Part shown: positions 1 through 7,568 of the stretch, one piece after another
Layout: the number at the start of each line of letters is the position of its first letter
Numbering within the stretch: position 1 is the stretch's first letter
The notes under the pieces: generated by a model
What the model was told of the DNA's origin: nothing
The model's database searches: none
Seen by the model: the letters and a program-made list of their open reading frames with translations, nothing else
Assembly (NCBI GenBank): GCA_032433595.1
Contig: JASWJB010000501.1
Coordinates: 1 to 21,758, forward strand
Direction of reading: 5' to 3'
DNA length: 21,758 bases
Source of the DNA: Conoideocrella luteorostrata
Taxonomy: Eukaryota; Ascomycota; Sordariomycetes; Hypocreales; Clavicipitaceae
Made by a program: the position numbers and the translations under genes

Positions 1-21
1 CCCCCCCCCCCCCCCCCCCCC
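1..21. repeat. Poly-C run at window start
   Basis: The first 21 bases are all C. There is no CCCTAA-type telomere motif. This may be an assembly or contig-edge artefact, or a real homopolymer in front of the first coiled-coil gene; the sequence alone does not decide. Confidence 0.9.
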
Positions 22-109
22 ACATGCAGACTAGACACGCGACTGGCTTCTTTCTTTACATACACTGCAGACAACAGCTTCTCGCGGAGCCACCCACCCA
101 CCGGTCAAC

Positions 110-1027
110 ATGCTTGTCCATAACCTTGAAGAACTGCGCCAAATCCGCCGTCTATACGAGGAGGCCAAACAACAACATGGGGAGGAGCAACGCCGACGCG
201 AGGCGGCCGAGGAGCTGGTCAAACAAGAGCAATCCCTACGTGAAGAGGAGCAACGCCACCGCAAGGCGGCCGAGGAGCGAACCAGAGAGGAGCATCGCCT
301 ACGTGAGGCAGCCGAGGAGCAGACCAGAGAGGAGCAACGCCTACATGAGGCAGCCGAGGAGCAGGCCAGAGAGGAGCTACGCCTACGTGAGGCAGCCGAG
401 GAGCAGGTGGCCAGCGACGAGCGATGGCAATGTGAAGAGGCTAAGTGGCAATACGAGCAATATGAACATGAGCACTGGATGCTTCTAGAGGAGATCGAGG
501 CGGCCGATGAGCGAGCCAGAGATGAGCAGCGCCGACGCCAGGTGGTCGAGGGGCTGGTCAAGGAGGAGCGGAACAAGCGTGAGGCGGCCGAGCAGCGATG
601 CGAGGAGGAGCGCATCGAACGTGAGAGGGCCGAGGAGCTGGTCAAGCAAGAGCAATCCCTACGTGAAGAGGAGCATCGCCACCGCAAGGCGGCCGAGGAG
701 CAAGCCAGAGAGGAGCAACGCCTACGTGAGGCAGCCGAGAAGCAGGCCAGAGAGGAGCGGCGCCTCCGTGAGGAGGAGGCCGAAATGATGGAATGGCAAT
801 ATGAAGAGGCTAAGTGGGCTCACGAATATGAACACTCGAGACGTCTAGAGGAGATCGAGGCGGCCGAGGAGCGAGCCAGAAATGAGCAGCGCCTATGCCA
901 GGTGGTCGAGGGGCTGCTCAAGGAGGAGCAGGACAAGCGTGAGGCAGCCGAGCAGCGATGCAAGGAGGAGCGCATCGAACGTGAGCCGGCCGAGGAGCCG
1001 GCCAGAGCGGCGCAAAACCTGCCGTGA
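110..1027 (+). CDS. Charged coiled-coil repeat protein, copy 1
   Basis: A 305-residue ORF made almost entirely of Glu, Arg, Ala, Gln and Lys. The basic unit is 14 residues (REEQRLREAAEEQA-like), which is two heptads, so a long coiled coil is predicted. No signal peptide, membrane segment or catalytic motif is visible. A larger duplication is present: the stretch from about residue 36 recurs 141 codons later, with a 21-codon deletion inside the second copy. The start ATG sits in GGTCAACATG, the same context as copy 3 (and CTGTCAACATG in copy 2), and all three share a related N-terminus (LEELRQIRRLYEEAK here). Related ORFs lie at 1830-2366 and 3715-4203. The function is unknown: charged repeats of this type resemble many unrelated coiled coils, so similarity to named families would be composition-driven. 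The ORF could also be an element-borne or non-expressed frame. Confidence 0.6.
   Translation: MLVHNLEELRQIRRLYEEAKQQHGEEQRRREAAEELVKQEQSLREEEQRHRKAAEERTREEHRLREAAEEQTREEQRLHEAAEEQAREELRLREAAEEQVASDERWQCEEAKWQYEQYEHEHWMLLEEIEAADERARDEQRRRQVVEGLVKEERNKREAAEQRCEEERIERERAEELVKQEQSLREEEHRHRKAAEEQAREEQRLREAAEKQAREERRLREEEAEMMEWQYEEAKWAHEYEHSRRLEEIEAAEERARNEQRLCQVVEGLLKEEQDKREAAEQRCKEERIEREPAEEPARAAQNLP
216..1010 (+). repeat. Large internal duplication in coiled-coil gene 1
   Basis: The segment beginning near 216 recurs near 639: the word AGCAATCCCT is at 228 and 651, an offset of 423 bp. Further on, GAGATCGAGG at 491 recurs at 851, an offset of 360 bp, so the second copy has lost 63 bp (21 codons, in frame). 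Nested inside are 42-bp (14-codon) repeats. The in-frame offsets keep the coding frame open through expansion and contraction. Confidence 0.75.
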
Positions 1028-1067
1028 AGCGGGTTGTTTGGGTTGTGGCTGATCCTGAGCTAGCTCG

Positions 1068-1200
1068 CACAATACACACTCGGAACCTTAAATAATATAT
1101 GCTCCGCTGCTGCAGACTCGTGAACCCAAATGATACACTCGTAGCCCCACATGATACACACTCGCAAACCCAAATAATACATACTACACCCGTAAACTAG
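1068..1200. repeat. Degenerate repeat in 3' flank of gene 1, inverted copy at 1669-1795
   Basis: A roughly 20-25 bp motif, ACTCGTAAACCCAAATAATA-like, recurs at about 1118, 1136, 1159 and 1187, and once more at 1527. Between 1068 and 1132 the sequence is the reverse complement of parts of 1669-1760 (shared CTGCTGCAGACTCGT and AATACACACT-CGAACC-TAAATAAT blocks). Genes 1 and 2 therefore carry homologous 3' flanks in inverted orientation. The same motif appears in the 3' flank of gene 3 near 2780-2800 and 3718-3740. Confidence 0.65.
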
Positions 1201-1242
1201 ATACATCCTCCAGGACTACAATTACACGATTTGTATCACTTC

Positions 1243-1422
1243 CCTCCGGGGGCCCTGCCGGAGGCCGCCTGCCGCGAGCTGTGCCTGCATCGGACAGGCT
1301 GTTCAGACGAGTGATGCCATGTTCAAAGTGCAATGCCATGCCTGTTCAGACGCAGCCGACTACCGGCTGCCCGGCTGCAGGCGCAGGCCGCGGCAGGCGG
1401 CCTCCGGCAGGGCCCCCGGAGG
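1243..1422. repeat. GC-rich inverted-repeat element with perfect 34-bp arms
   Basis: Bases 1243-1276 and 1389-1422 are perfect reverse complements (the outer end reads CCTCCGGGGGCCCTGCCGG). Partial pairing continues both outward and inward. The loop is about 112 bp and holds a direct repeat, CTGTTCAGACG. It lies between the two convergent coiled-coil genes. It could be a MITE-like insertion or a large hairpin. No clear target-site duplication was found. Confidence 0.7.
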
Positions 1423-1429
1423 AAAGTGT

Positions 1430-1829
1430 GCGCCAGGATGGATGCGGGCGGTGGACCACGTGCATCGAGAGCCGCAATCGACATGATGGATTCTTCGTAA
1501 AGCTAACATAGATTCATGCTGCCACAGACTCGTAAACCCAAAATAATATTCCGGCGTGACTCCTCAGTTGGCCCCGCACCCCGCACCCCGCACCCCGCAC
1601 CGCACACACACTACACAATGCACTTTGAACAATAGCATCTGCACGTCGAACAATGGCACCACCCATCGTCATTTGGGTTTACGAGTCTGCAGCAGCAGAG
1701 GATACGCGGCACATTATTTAGGGTTCGAAGTGTGTATTGTGTATTGTGTATTGTGTAGGTTTGTGTGTCGATTTGCGAGTGTGTATTATATAGGTCAAGG
1801 AGGGCGTAGCCACAACCGGAGCACCAAGA
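1430..1829. other. Gene-free spacer between convergent coiled-coil genes
   Basis: No supported gene. It contains a short CCGCACC repeat near 1572-1602, a GTGTATT triplication near 1733-1755, and the inverted copy of gene 1's 3' flank (1669-1795), which is the 3' flank of gene 2. Confidence 0.6.
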
Positions 1830-2366
1830 TCAAGACACGAAGCCGCCCCCGAGCCACCTTTGCGTCAACTTGACTCCCTCCCCGTTCGCCTCACGCTCAC
1901 GCAGGTATGCCTCCGAATTACGTAGGTATGTCTCTCTGGCCAGCTCCTCGGCTGCCTTGCGTTCTAGCCTCTCGAGCATCTTGCGCTGGCGTTGCTCCTC
2001 TCTCGTCTGCTCCTCGAGCGCCTCGAGCTCCTCTAGCTCCTCTAGATGCAGCCATGTCGCCTGGTCGTCCAGCTCCTCGGCGTTGTCACGTCGGCGCCGC
2101 TCCTCTCGGGCCTCCTCCTCGGCCGCCTCACGGAAGCGTTGCTCCCGTTCACGGAGGTACCGGTCCTCTCTGGCCTGCTCCTCGGCTGCCTCACGTAGGT
2201 GCCGCTCCTCTTCGCGCAGGCGCCGCTCAACTCTGGCTCGCTCCTCGGCCGCCTGGCGTCGGCGTTTCTCCTCCCCACGTTGCCGTTTGGCCTCCTCGCA
2301 TAGACGGCGAGCCTCGTTCAATGAGCGGCGAAGCTGGCGCAGTTCTCGAAGCTCAGGCATGAACAT
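1830..2366 (-). CDS. Charged coiled-coil repeat protein, copy 2
   Basis: Minus-strand ORF rich in Glu, Arg, Ala and Leu, with REAAEEQAREDR-type two-heptad units, so a coiled coil is predicted. It is paralogous to the ORFs at 110-1027 and 3715-4203. I prefer the ATG at 2366 (178 residues) because it lies in the same GTCAACATG context as the paralogues; an in-frame ATG at 2393 would add nine residues. The N-terminus (PELRELRQLRRSLNEARRL) aligns with copy 1. A TATA-like GTATAAAATC lies about 125 bp upstream and is shared with copy 3. The C-terminus (ending GGGFVS) differs from the paralogues, so the reading frame there may have diverged. No enzymatic motif is seen and the function is unknown. 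Confidence 0.58.
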   Translation of the reverse strand: MFMPELRELRQLRRSLNEARRLCEEAKRQRGEEKRRRQAAEERARVERRLREEERHLREAAEEQAREDRYLREREQRFREAAEEEAREERRRRDNAEELDDQATWLHLEELEELEALEEQTREEQRQRKMLERLERKAAEELARETYLRNSEAYLREREANGEGVKLTQRWLGGGFVS

Positions 2367-2490
2367 GTTGACAGGACGGGTGGGTGGCTCCATGAGAGGC
2401 TATTGGCTGTAGTTTGTGTATGTAAAGAAGACGAAGTAAAGAAGACGAAGCAAGCCAACCGCGTGTCCAGTCTGCGTGGGGGGAGGGACG

Positions 2491-2500
2491 GATTTTATAC
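2491..2500 (-). promoter_or_regulatory. TATA-like box upstream of coiled-coil gene 2
   Basis: GTATAAAATC on the minus strand, 125 bp before the preferred ATG. The surrounding segment (about 2465-2595) is homologous to 4355-4515 upstream of gene 3, including a TCACACAAGGTTTGGTGGC block and ATGCAAAGTTCGAG further out. Conservation between paralogues is the main support for a promoter role. Confidence 0.5.
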
Positions 2501-2799
2501 CTTGGATCACACAAGGTTTGGTGGCATGGGGCTAGTGGGTGGTCAGTCATTGTTTGTGGTGCACAACAAACTCCGATGCAAAGTTCGAGATGGCGTTAGC
2601 GTTCTGTACAGTAGGCACAAGACAACATAGTCATCATCATCAGCATCGCCATGCATCGCATCGTATTGCATCGTGTGTGTGGGCCAAGATGGGTGCGGGG
2701 TCATTCATTGAGGAGCCACACCACACCGGGATCGAGAGTCACAATCGAGGAGCCACAATTAATAAGCACAAATATTATTTGGGTTTACGAGTCTATTAT

Positions 2800-3717
2800 T
2801 TAGGCCCAGATCCAAGTCGGCGCGGCGTGTTCGATTTTGGGGTGTTTGGAGCAGTTGGCTCGTAAATTCCTTGCGCTTATCCCATTTTTAGTTAGCATTT
2901 TTCACAGCACGCCTTGGGTAATTGCCACACCAAAAATCCTTGCTCACGATTTACCAAGCTAGCATGGGCCGCGTAGCTGCTTGTAAAAGGGTAATGCCTG
3001 TAAAAGGGAGGTGTCTTGGCAAAAGCTCGTTTCTGCCAAAGGCGCGTTGAAAAAATCGGCGCCAATGAAGTTGGCGCGTTTCGTTGCAGAGATAGCGATA
3101 CCTGGAGCAATTCCTAAGCACTTTAGTGGAAGACAACAAGGCATTAGATAATGTGGGTTGCACAGGGTTGTGCAATGATCTAGATCATCGGCTTCAAATG
3201 TAATATATTCATAAGTGTCTGTTATCTAAGAAGAAGAAAAGAAGTCACGGTGGAAGGCACGATATCGTCGTATAAATATCGTGGCTAGAAGGTGACCACG
3301 TGACGGGCTCTGTGCTTCCTATTGTGCTTGGCGGCATTCCAACAGATAACCTATAACTCACTATAGCTATATTAGCCTTTTGTGACATTATTTAGGCCTT
3401 TTAGTTATATAAAGTAACACTTCTATTAGTGTTAATCATGCCTCTAAACGCAAGACTTATATAGCCTTGGTTATTTCTATTACTACAAGAAGATTACAAA
3501 GGCACTAGATATATTCTTTACTTTGTACGGAGTATGCCAAAGGTTGTGTTTTTTGACCTTTGTGAATAGCTCTAAATATTAAACAGGAAAGGCGCTAATT
3601 GCGAGGTAAGACGGTACAAAGTAATCCCTACACCTATCTCCACAGCTAACTTGTCCTTGGCCCCGTCTCAAACGCGCCTTTGTCAAACATGCCGCGCCGA
3701 CTTGGATCTGGGCCTTA
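2800..3717. mobile_element. 912-bp TIR element, PIF/Harbinger-like, with TTA target-site duplication
   Basis: The ends at 2803 and 3714 are inverted repeats of about 25-30 bp beginning GGCCCAGATCCAAGTCGG, and both are flanked by TTA (2800-2802 and 3715-3717). TIRs beginning GGCC/GGGCC with a 3-bp TWA duplication are typical of PIF/Harbinger transposons; that assignment is inference from the ends. No transposase ORF is evident (only short open frames on the minus strand at 2892-3175), so it would be a nonautonomous element. It contains an imperfect hairpin at 3244-3304 and an AT-rich right half. The right-hand TTA is, on the minus strand, the TAA stop codon of coiled-coil gene 3. Confidence 0.72.
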
Positions 3718-4203
3718 GGTTTGCGAGTCTGTAATATTTAGGCCAGCCAACTCGCGTTGGAGTTGCACCTTATTGGCCTGCTCCTCAGGCGCCTTACCAC
3801 GCATGCGTGCTCTGATCCGCGCCTCGATCCTCTTGATTCGGCGCTGCTCCTCTCCGGGCAGCGCCTTGGCCGCCTCCAGTTCCTGCAAACGCACTAATTG
3901 CTGCTGTTCGTCGAGCCCCTCGAGTTCTTTACGTCGGCTTCGCTCCTCGCTGGCCCACTCCTCGGCTGCCGCACGGTGGTATATTCCCCCCCTGGCCCGC
4001 TCCCAACTAGCCAGCGCCCTGGCCGCCTGGCGCCGGCGTTGCTTGATTGCATGGGGGGATTGGTCCTCTCTAGCCAGCTTCTGGGCCGCCTCACACTGGC
4101 GTATCTCGATTTCACGCTGGCGTTGGTCCTCTGCACTTTTCTGTCCGATCTCCTTGCATAATCGGCGGAGTTTGCGCAGATCTTTATAGTTATTGACTAG
4201 CAT
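3715..4203 (-). CDS. Charged coiled-coil repeat protein, copy 3
   Basis: Minus-strand ORF of 162 residues, rich in Glu, Arg, Gln, Ala and Lys, with a predicted coiled coil. The N-terminus (MLVNNYKDLRKLRRL) matches copy 1, and the ATG lies in the same GGTCAACATG context. The heptad repeats are more diverged than in copies 1 and 2. The last residues (NITDSQT) read through DNA that is 3' flank in the paralogues, and the stop codon coincides with the target-site duplication of the adjacent TIR element, so the end of the ORF is probably secondary. The 5' leader holds five 20-bp repeats, and a TATA-like box lies near 4371-4380. The function is unknown, and it could be a decaying copy. Confidence 0.5.
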   Translation of the reverse strand: MLVNNYKDLRKLRRLCKEIGQKSAEDQRQREIEIRQCEAAQKLAREDQSPHAIKQRRRQAARALASWERARGGIYHRAAAEEWASEERSRRKELEGLDEQQQLVRLQELEAAKALPGEEQRRIKRIEARIRARMRGKAPEEQANKVQLQRELAGLNITDSQT

Positions 4204-4240
4204 GTTGACCGGTGGGTGGGTGAGGGGCTATTGTCTATAG

Positions 4241-4340
4241 GGTGTGTAAAAGGGCTGTAGTGTGTGTAAAGAAGCTGTAGTGTGTGTAAAGAGGCTGCAG
4301 TGTGTGTAAAGAGGCTGTAGTGTGTGTAAAGAAGAATCAA
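4241..4340. repeat. Five 20-bp tandem repeats in 5' leader of coiled-coil gene 3
   Basis: The unit TGTGTGTAAAGAGGCTGTAG repeats with an exact 20-bp period starting at 4241, 4261, 4281, 4301 and 4321; the first and last units are divergent. On the coding strand these are pyrimidine-rich CTTTACACACACTACAG repeats. Genes 1 and 2 carry only one or two equivalents at the same place, so this is a local expansion. Confidence 0.85.
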
Positions 4341-4370
4341 GCCTCGTGTCCAGTCCCAAGGGGGAGGGGG

Positions 4371-4380
4371 ATTTTATACC
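4371..4380 (-). promoter_or_regulatory. TATA-like box upstream of coiled-coil gene 3
   Basis: GGTATAAAAT on the minus strand, about 170 bp before the ATG and beyond the five 20-bp repeats. It is embedded in a block conserved with the upstream region of gene 2. Confidence 0.48.
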
Positions 4381-4515
4381 TGTAGCAGGATCACACAAGG
4401 TTTGGTGGCGCATGGGCCTAGTTGGTGGTCAGTCATTGTTGGAGTCACAACAAACCCAATATATCGAAGACACGTGGGATATTAAGATGCTCTTCCAATG
4501 CAAAGTTCGAGGTCG

Positions 4516-4856
4516 GGCAAGCGCTCTGATTGGCGTCCAATGGCGGGCCCCCCAAAATTTGGCACATATCGATGATGTGCCGCCCGCCGGTGATGAGAGT
4601 AAATGCCCCGTATCAGAGATGTAGTGTTGGCCGCATCGCGGCGAAACCTTCGGATTTTGGAGCGGATTTGCAAGGCTATTTGCAAGGTGACACGGACTAC
4701 AGAGTGGGCGTTGATGGACTATGTACTTGCCTGTATGCCTGGGTGTGTGTGTGCATGTGTGCCGCGCCTACTTGCCCGCGAACAACGCCCTCGCGACCGT
4801 CCACGTCCCCGGCGCAGATATCTGCAGTCGTAGCTGCTCCATGCTGCTCTTCGGCG
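4516..4856. other. Gene-free spacer
   Basis: Beyond the block shared with gene 2's upstream region nothing recognisable is coded. There is a short TG-rich run near 4741-4760. Open frames here are short and lack family resemblance. Confidence 0.5.
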
Positions 4857-5169
4857 GGTAGGGCACAAAATGCAAAATCAGCGCACAAAATGGCGGCGGG
4901 ATGGGTGGTTTTCAGGAAAGCGGTTTTTAGCTCGGGCTGTGAGCAGAACAAGGAGGAGACCGTGAGCCGTCTTCCGACTAGGACACTCTAGTCCTTTAAT
5001 TCGTCTTCTTTAGGAACAAAGTAGTAGACCATAAGGACAGTGTCCTAGTCGGAAGACGGCTCACGGTCTCCTCCTTGTTCTGCTCACAGCCTGAGCTGAA
5101 AACCGCTTTCCTGAGAACCACCCATCCCGCCGCCATTTTGTGCCCTGCTTTTGCATTCTGTGCCCTGCC
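4857..5169. repeat. Foldback: 131-bp inverted arms around a 51-bp loop
   Basis: Arms 4857-4987 and 5039-5169 are reverse complements with seven mismatches by eye (about 95% identity). The central parts, such as GAGCAGAACAAGGAGGAGAC, are identical. Both arms encode the same short frame start (MFCSQPELKTAFL) in opposite orientations, which is a by-product of the duplication, not evidence for a gene. It is a foldback or MITE-like element, or a head-to-head duplication of an LTR-type fragment. The right arm abuts a C-rich tract at 5165-5186. Confidence 0.85.
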
Positions 5170-5186
5170 CCCCCCCCCTCCCCCCG
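5165..5186. repeat. C-rich homopyrimidine tract
   Basis: A run of C broken by single T residues immediately beyond the right foldback arm. It is prone to slippage, and its complement carries two adjacent runs of six or more G. Confidence 0.8.
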
Positions 5187-5199
5187 AGGAGCTGCCTTT

Positions 5200-6595
5200 T
5201 ACGGCTTGGAACCTTGTGCATTGTGTGCGCCGGGCTTTTCTGCGTCGATTGCGCTAGGTTTGGGCCTGTTTCGTGGCGTTGCGGCCGCCCTACGCCGTTT
5301 TTGCCGTTTGCACGGTGGCTTTTTTACAATTTGCACGCTAGGTATCGCCTTTTGCGCGATTCTGTTTAGTGTATCTTGTTCGCTGGGCTTTTTTTGCATC
5401 TTTTGCTCTAATTGGTTCTACAGCTCGTGCGGTGGTGGTTGAGTTGCCGTTGAGTTGCCGTCGAGGTGCGTGTAAGTCGCTAATTACAAACTCCCGTCCA
5501 AGAGATAAATTTTTGTTATTTCCGCGCGAGTATTACGTCTTGCGCTATTCTACTTAGCGCATCTTACGCATTTGGCTTCTGTGCATCTATTACACTAACT
5601 GTTTTGATATCGCGTGCCCTGGTTATTGAGTTGCTGTTGAGTTGCTTGCACGCCCCCCAATCGTGAACCCCCCATCGCAGCCTCACAATTAAGCGCTTAT
5701 TTTTTGTAATTGACGCGTGGGTCTTACCTTTTGCGCGCTTCTTTTGCCTGCATACTGCGCGCTAGTTATTTGTGCGTCTTTTGCGCTAGGCCTTGCTGCA
5801 TCTCTCGCCCTGGTTGTTGTGCCGTGTTGCTCGTGGCGCTTGAGCCCCCTGCTGGCCTCTCACTAAGTGGGTTTCCTGGAGTTTGCGCGCTGCTTTTATG
5901 GCAGCTTATGCGTTGCGTCTATCTGCATCTTTGCACTAGGTCTTGTCCTGTCTTAGGCGCTGGTTATTGTGCTGTCTTATTAGGTGTTGCTTGTTGCGCT
6001 TGTTGCGCCTGGCTCCCTACACTGGCGTCCCGACTGAGCGGGTTTCTGGCAGTTTGCGCGCCGGGTGTTACGTTTTGTGCACTGTTGTTTCCTGAACCTT
6101 GTGCGTCGGCCTTTTCTGCATCTTTCGCACTAGGTTTGGTCCGTCTCGTGCCCCAGTGATGCCCTGTCTTACGGTGTTGCTCAAACATCTTTTTGTTGCG
6201 CTTGTAAGCCGATCGCTGGACTCCCGACCATAGTTTTTGGCAATTTGCGCGCCTGACATTGCTTTTTGCAGGATTCTGTTTTGGTGCATCTTGGGCCCCC
6301 GGGGGGGGTTGGCATCTTTTGCACTAGGTTTTGTCCTGTCTCCTGCCCTGTTGGTGGTTCTGTCCTATTGTGCTGCTTAAACATCTTTTTGTTGCGCCCG
6401 TAAGCTTATCGCTGAACTTCTGACCAAGCCCTGGTTTTTACGTTTTGCGCGCTTTTTTTTCTTATATCTTGTGCGCCGCGTTTTTCCGCAACTTTTACAC
6501 TAGGTTTTGTTCTATCTCGCGCCCTAGTTGTTGTCCTGTCTTTGTTTTTGCATGTTTCGCTCGCAGCCCGTATTGCTACAACCCGACCAAGCCTG
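5200..6595. repeat. Degenerate tandem array of about eight 150-195 bp units
   Basis: An anchor like GCATCTTTTGCACTAGG recurs at about 5243, 5394, 5580, 5771, 5923, 6117, 6311 and 6488. It is followed each time by related blocks (TTTGTCCTGTCT, a GCCCTGGTTGTTG-like block, a TTGTTGCGCTTG block, and GCAGTTTGCGCGCC). Units 6 and 7 share an AAACATCTTTTTGTTGCGC block. The strand is strongly T/G-biased, which leaves accidental open frames (for example 5710-6159) that I do not regard as genes. Confidence 0.75.
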
Positions 6596-6641
6596 CACCT
6601 TCGAGCGGACCAATGGCAACGGACATAAGAACAAGATTAGG

Positions 6642-6702
6642 GATAGACAGACAGACAGAATAGACAGACAGATAGTTAGATAGGCAGACAGAAAGAAGAA
6701 AG
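6642..6702. repeat. GACA/GATA tetranucleotide microsatellite
   Basis: Imperfect (GACA)n running into (GATA)n. The block that follows (6703-6800, with ATACCCTATACGAGG and TTTATCGTGGTTATGCAACAAT) is repeated in diverged form at 6876-6955 after the second GATA tract. Confidence 0.85.
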
Positions 6703-6809
6703 ACTACGTTCTCTACCACCACATCTCTGCATACCCTATACGAGGAGTCACACCTCGCGCTGTGATTTATCGTGGTTATGCAACAATACACTGGACCAGG
6801 CTAGCCAAG

Positions 6810-6860
6810 ACAGATAGATAGATATATAGATGGATAAATAGATAGATATTTAGATAGGCA
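6810..6860. repeat. GATA microsatellite
   Basis: Imperfect (GATA)n. Together with the following block at 6876-6955 it forms the second half of a roughly 170-bp duplication whose first half starts at 6642. Confidence 0.8.
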
Positions 6861-7012
6861 AACGGAGAAAAAAAAACCACGTCCTCTACAGCTAAATATC
6901 CACATACCCTATACGTGGTTTATCGTGGTTATACAACAATGCACCAGAATAGCCGCCGCATGGGCTACTGGCTGCAGGCAGGACTGCCCATTACTTATAT
7001 CACAGTGGGCGA

Positions 7013-7098
7013 CTGTTACGCTGCTTGTCCGACCAGAGTTACGGTGATACGCTCTTTTCGTGGACCATCGTTTCTGCTATTGCGCTGTAACCAGACCA
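7013..7098. repeat. Dispersed ~85-bp repeat, copy 1
   Basis: Contains GTTACGCTGC, GATACGCTCTTTTCGTGGA and GTTTCTGCTATTGCGCTGTAA. It is homologous to 7137-7224 and 8232-8318. The 3' end passes into CCAGACCAGACC, as in copy 3. Confidence 0.75.
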
Positions 7099-7136
7099 GA
7101 CCAGATAAGATTGACCATTACGTATATCCACGTGGG

Positions 7137-7224
7137 TGATAGTTACGCTACTCATCTGACCGAATTCGCGGCTGGTACGCTCTTTTCGTGGATGTTTGTT
7201 TCTGCTATGGCGGGGCTGTAACCG
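7137..7224. repeat. Dispersed ~85-bp repeat, copy 2
   Basis: Same block order as copy 1 (GTTACGCTAC, GGTACGCTCTTTTCGTGGA, GTTTCTGCTATGG), 125 bp downstream, so copies 1 and 2 form a near-tandem pair. Confidence 0.75.
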
Positions 7225-7429
7225 AGTGAGCGAGTGAGTGTATATGCATAGCAAGTACCACATGGGGCAGTAGCCTCAAGTACATGTCGACTGCCATAAA
7301 GGCCGCTGATCAAACGGTTAGCTTCTTCCATCTGCACAAAAAGCGCCCTTGCCACTTACGAATAACCGCAAAAGGTAGATACGTCCCCCAATAGCTGCCC
7401 TTTATGCTTGTCGCTCACAACGTCCGGCA

Positions 7430-7550
7430 CACGGATATCATAGCAGCATACAGTTAGTCGCCTCCCGGGGCTCTCTGTGCAAGGCCAGAGCAATTGCAAC
7501 TCGATGTGCTGCGCCCAATATGATAAATGCCATGTTCAGGAGTTTCAATG
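7430..7550 (-). pseudogene. Possible fungal transcription-factor-domain fragment
   Basis: On the minus strand a short frame reads LGAAHRVAIALALHREP, which resembles the LG-A-RMA--LGLHREP signature of the fungal-specific (Zn2Cys6-associated) transcription factor domain. It ends quickly at a stop and has no recognisable flanks. The match is short and from memory, so this is only a suggestion of another gene scrap. Confidence 0.25.
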
Positions 7551-7568
7551 ATGCAAATAGTACCCGCT

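Noticed and set aside
31..687. 218-codon minus-strand frame opposite coiled-coil gene 1
   Set aside because: It is a Ser/Arg/Cys-rich shadow of the GAG/CGC-rich repeats. The plus frame has the conserved start context and the heptad pattern shared with paralogues.
1870..2412. Plus-strand frames opposite coiled-coil gene 2
   Set aside because: Ser/Arg-rich low-complexity shadows of the minus-strand repeats.
3199..3344. Possible LTR nested inside the 912-bp TIR element (TGTTGGAATGCC-like end on the minus strand)
   Set aside because: The ends do not pair with a matching target-site duplication, and the TG...CA boundaries could not be fixed.
4697..5257. Two opposed ORFs starting with the same peptide (MFCSQPELKTAFL)
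   Set aside because: The identity is caused by the inverted foldback arms. The frames diverge outside the arms and end in low-complexity sequence.
5710..6159. 149-codon plus-strand frame with Cys/Leu/Phe-rich, membrane-like composition
   Set aside because: It lies wholly in the degenerate T/G-rich tandem array. Its hydrophobic look follows from base composition, and neighbouring units do not keep the frame.
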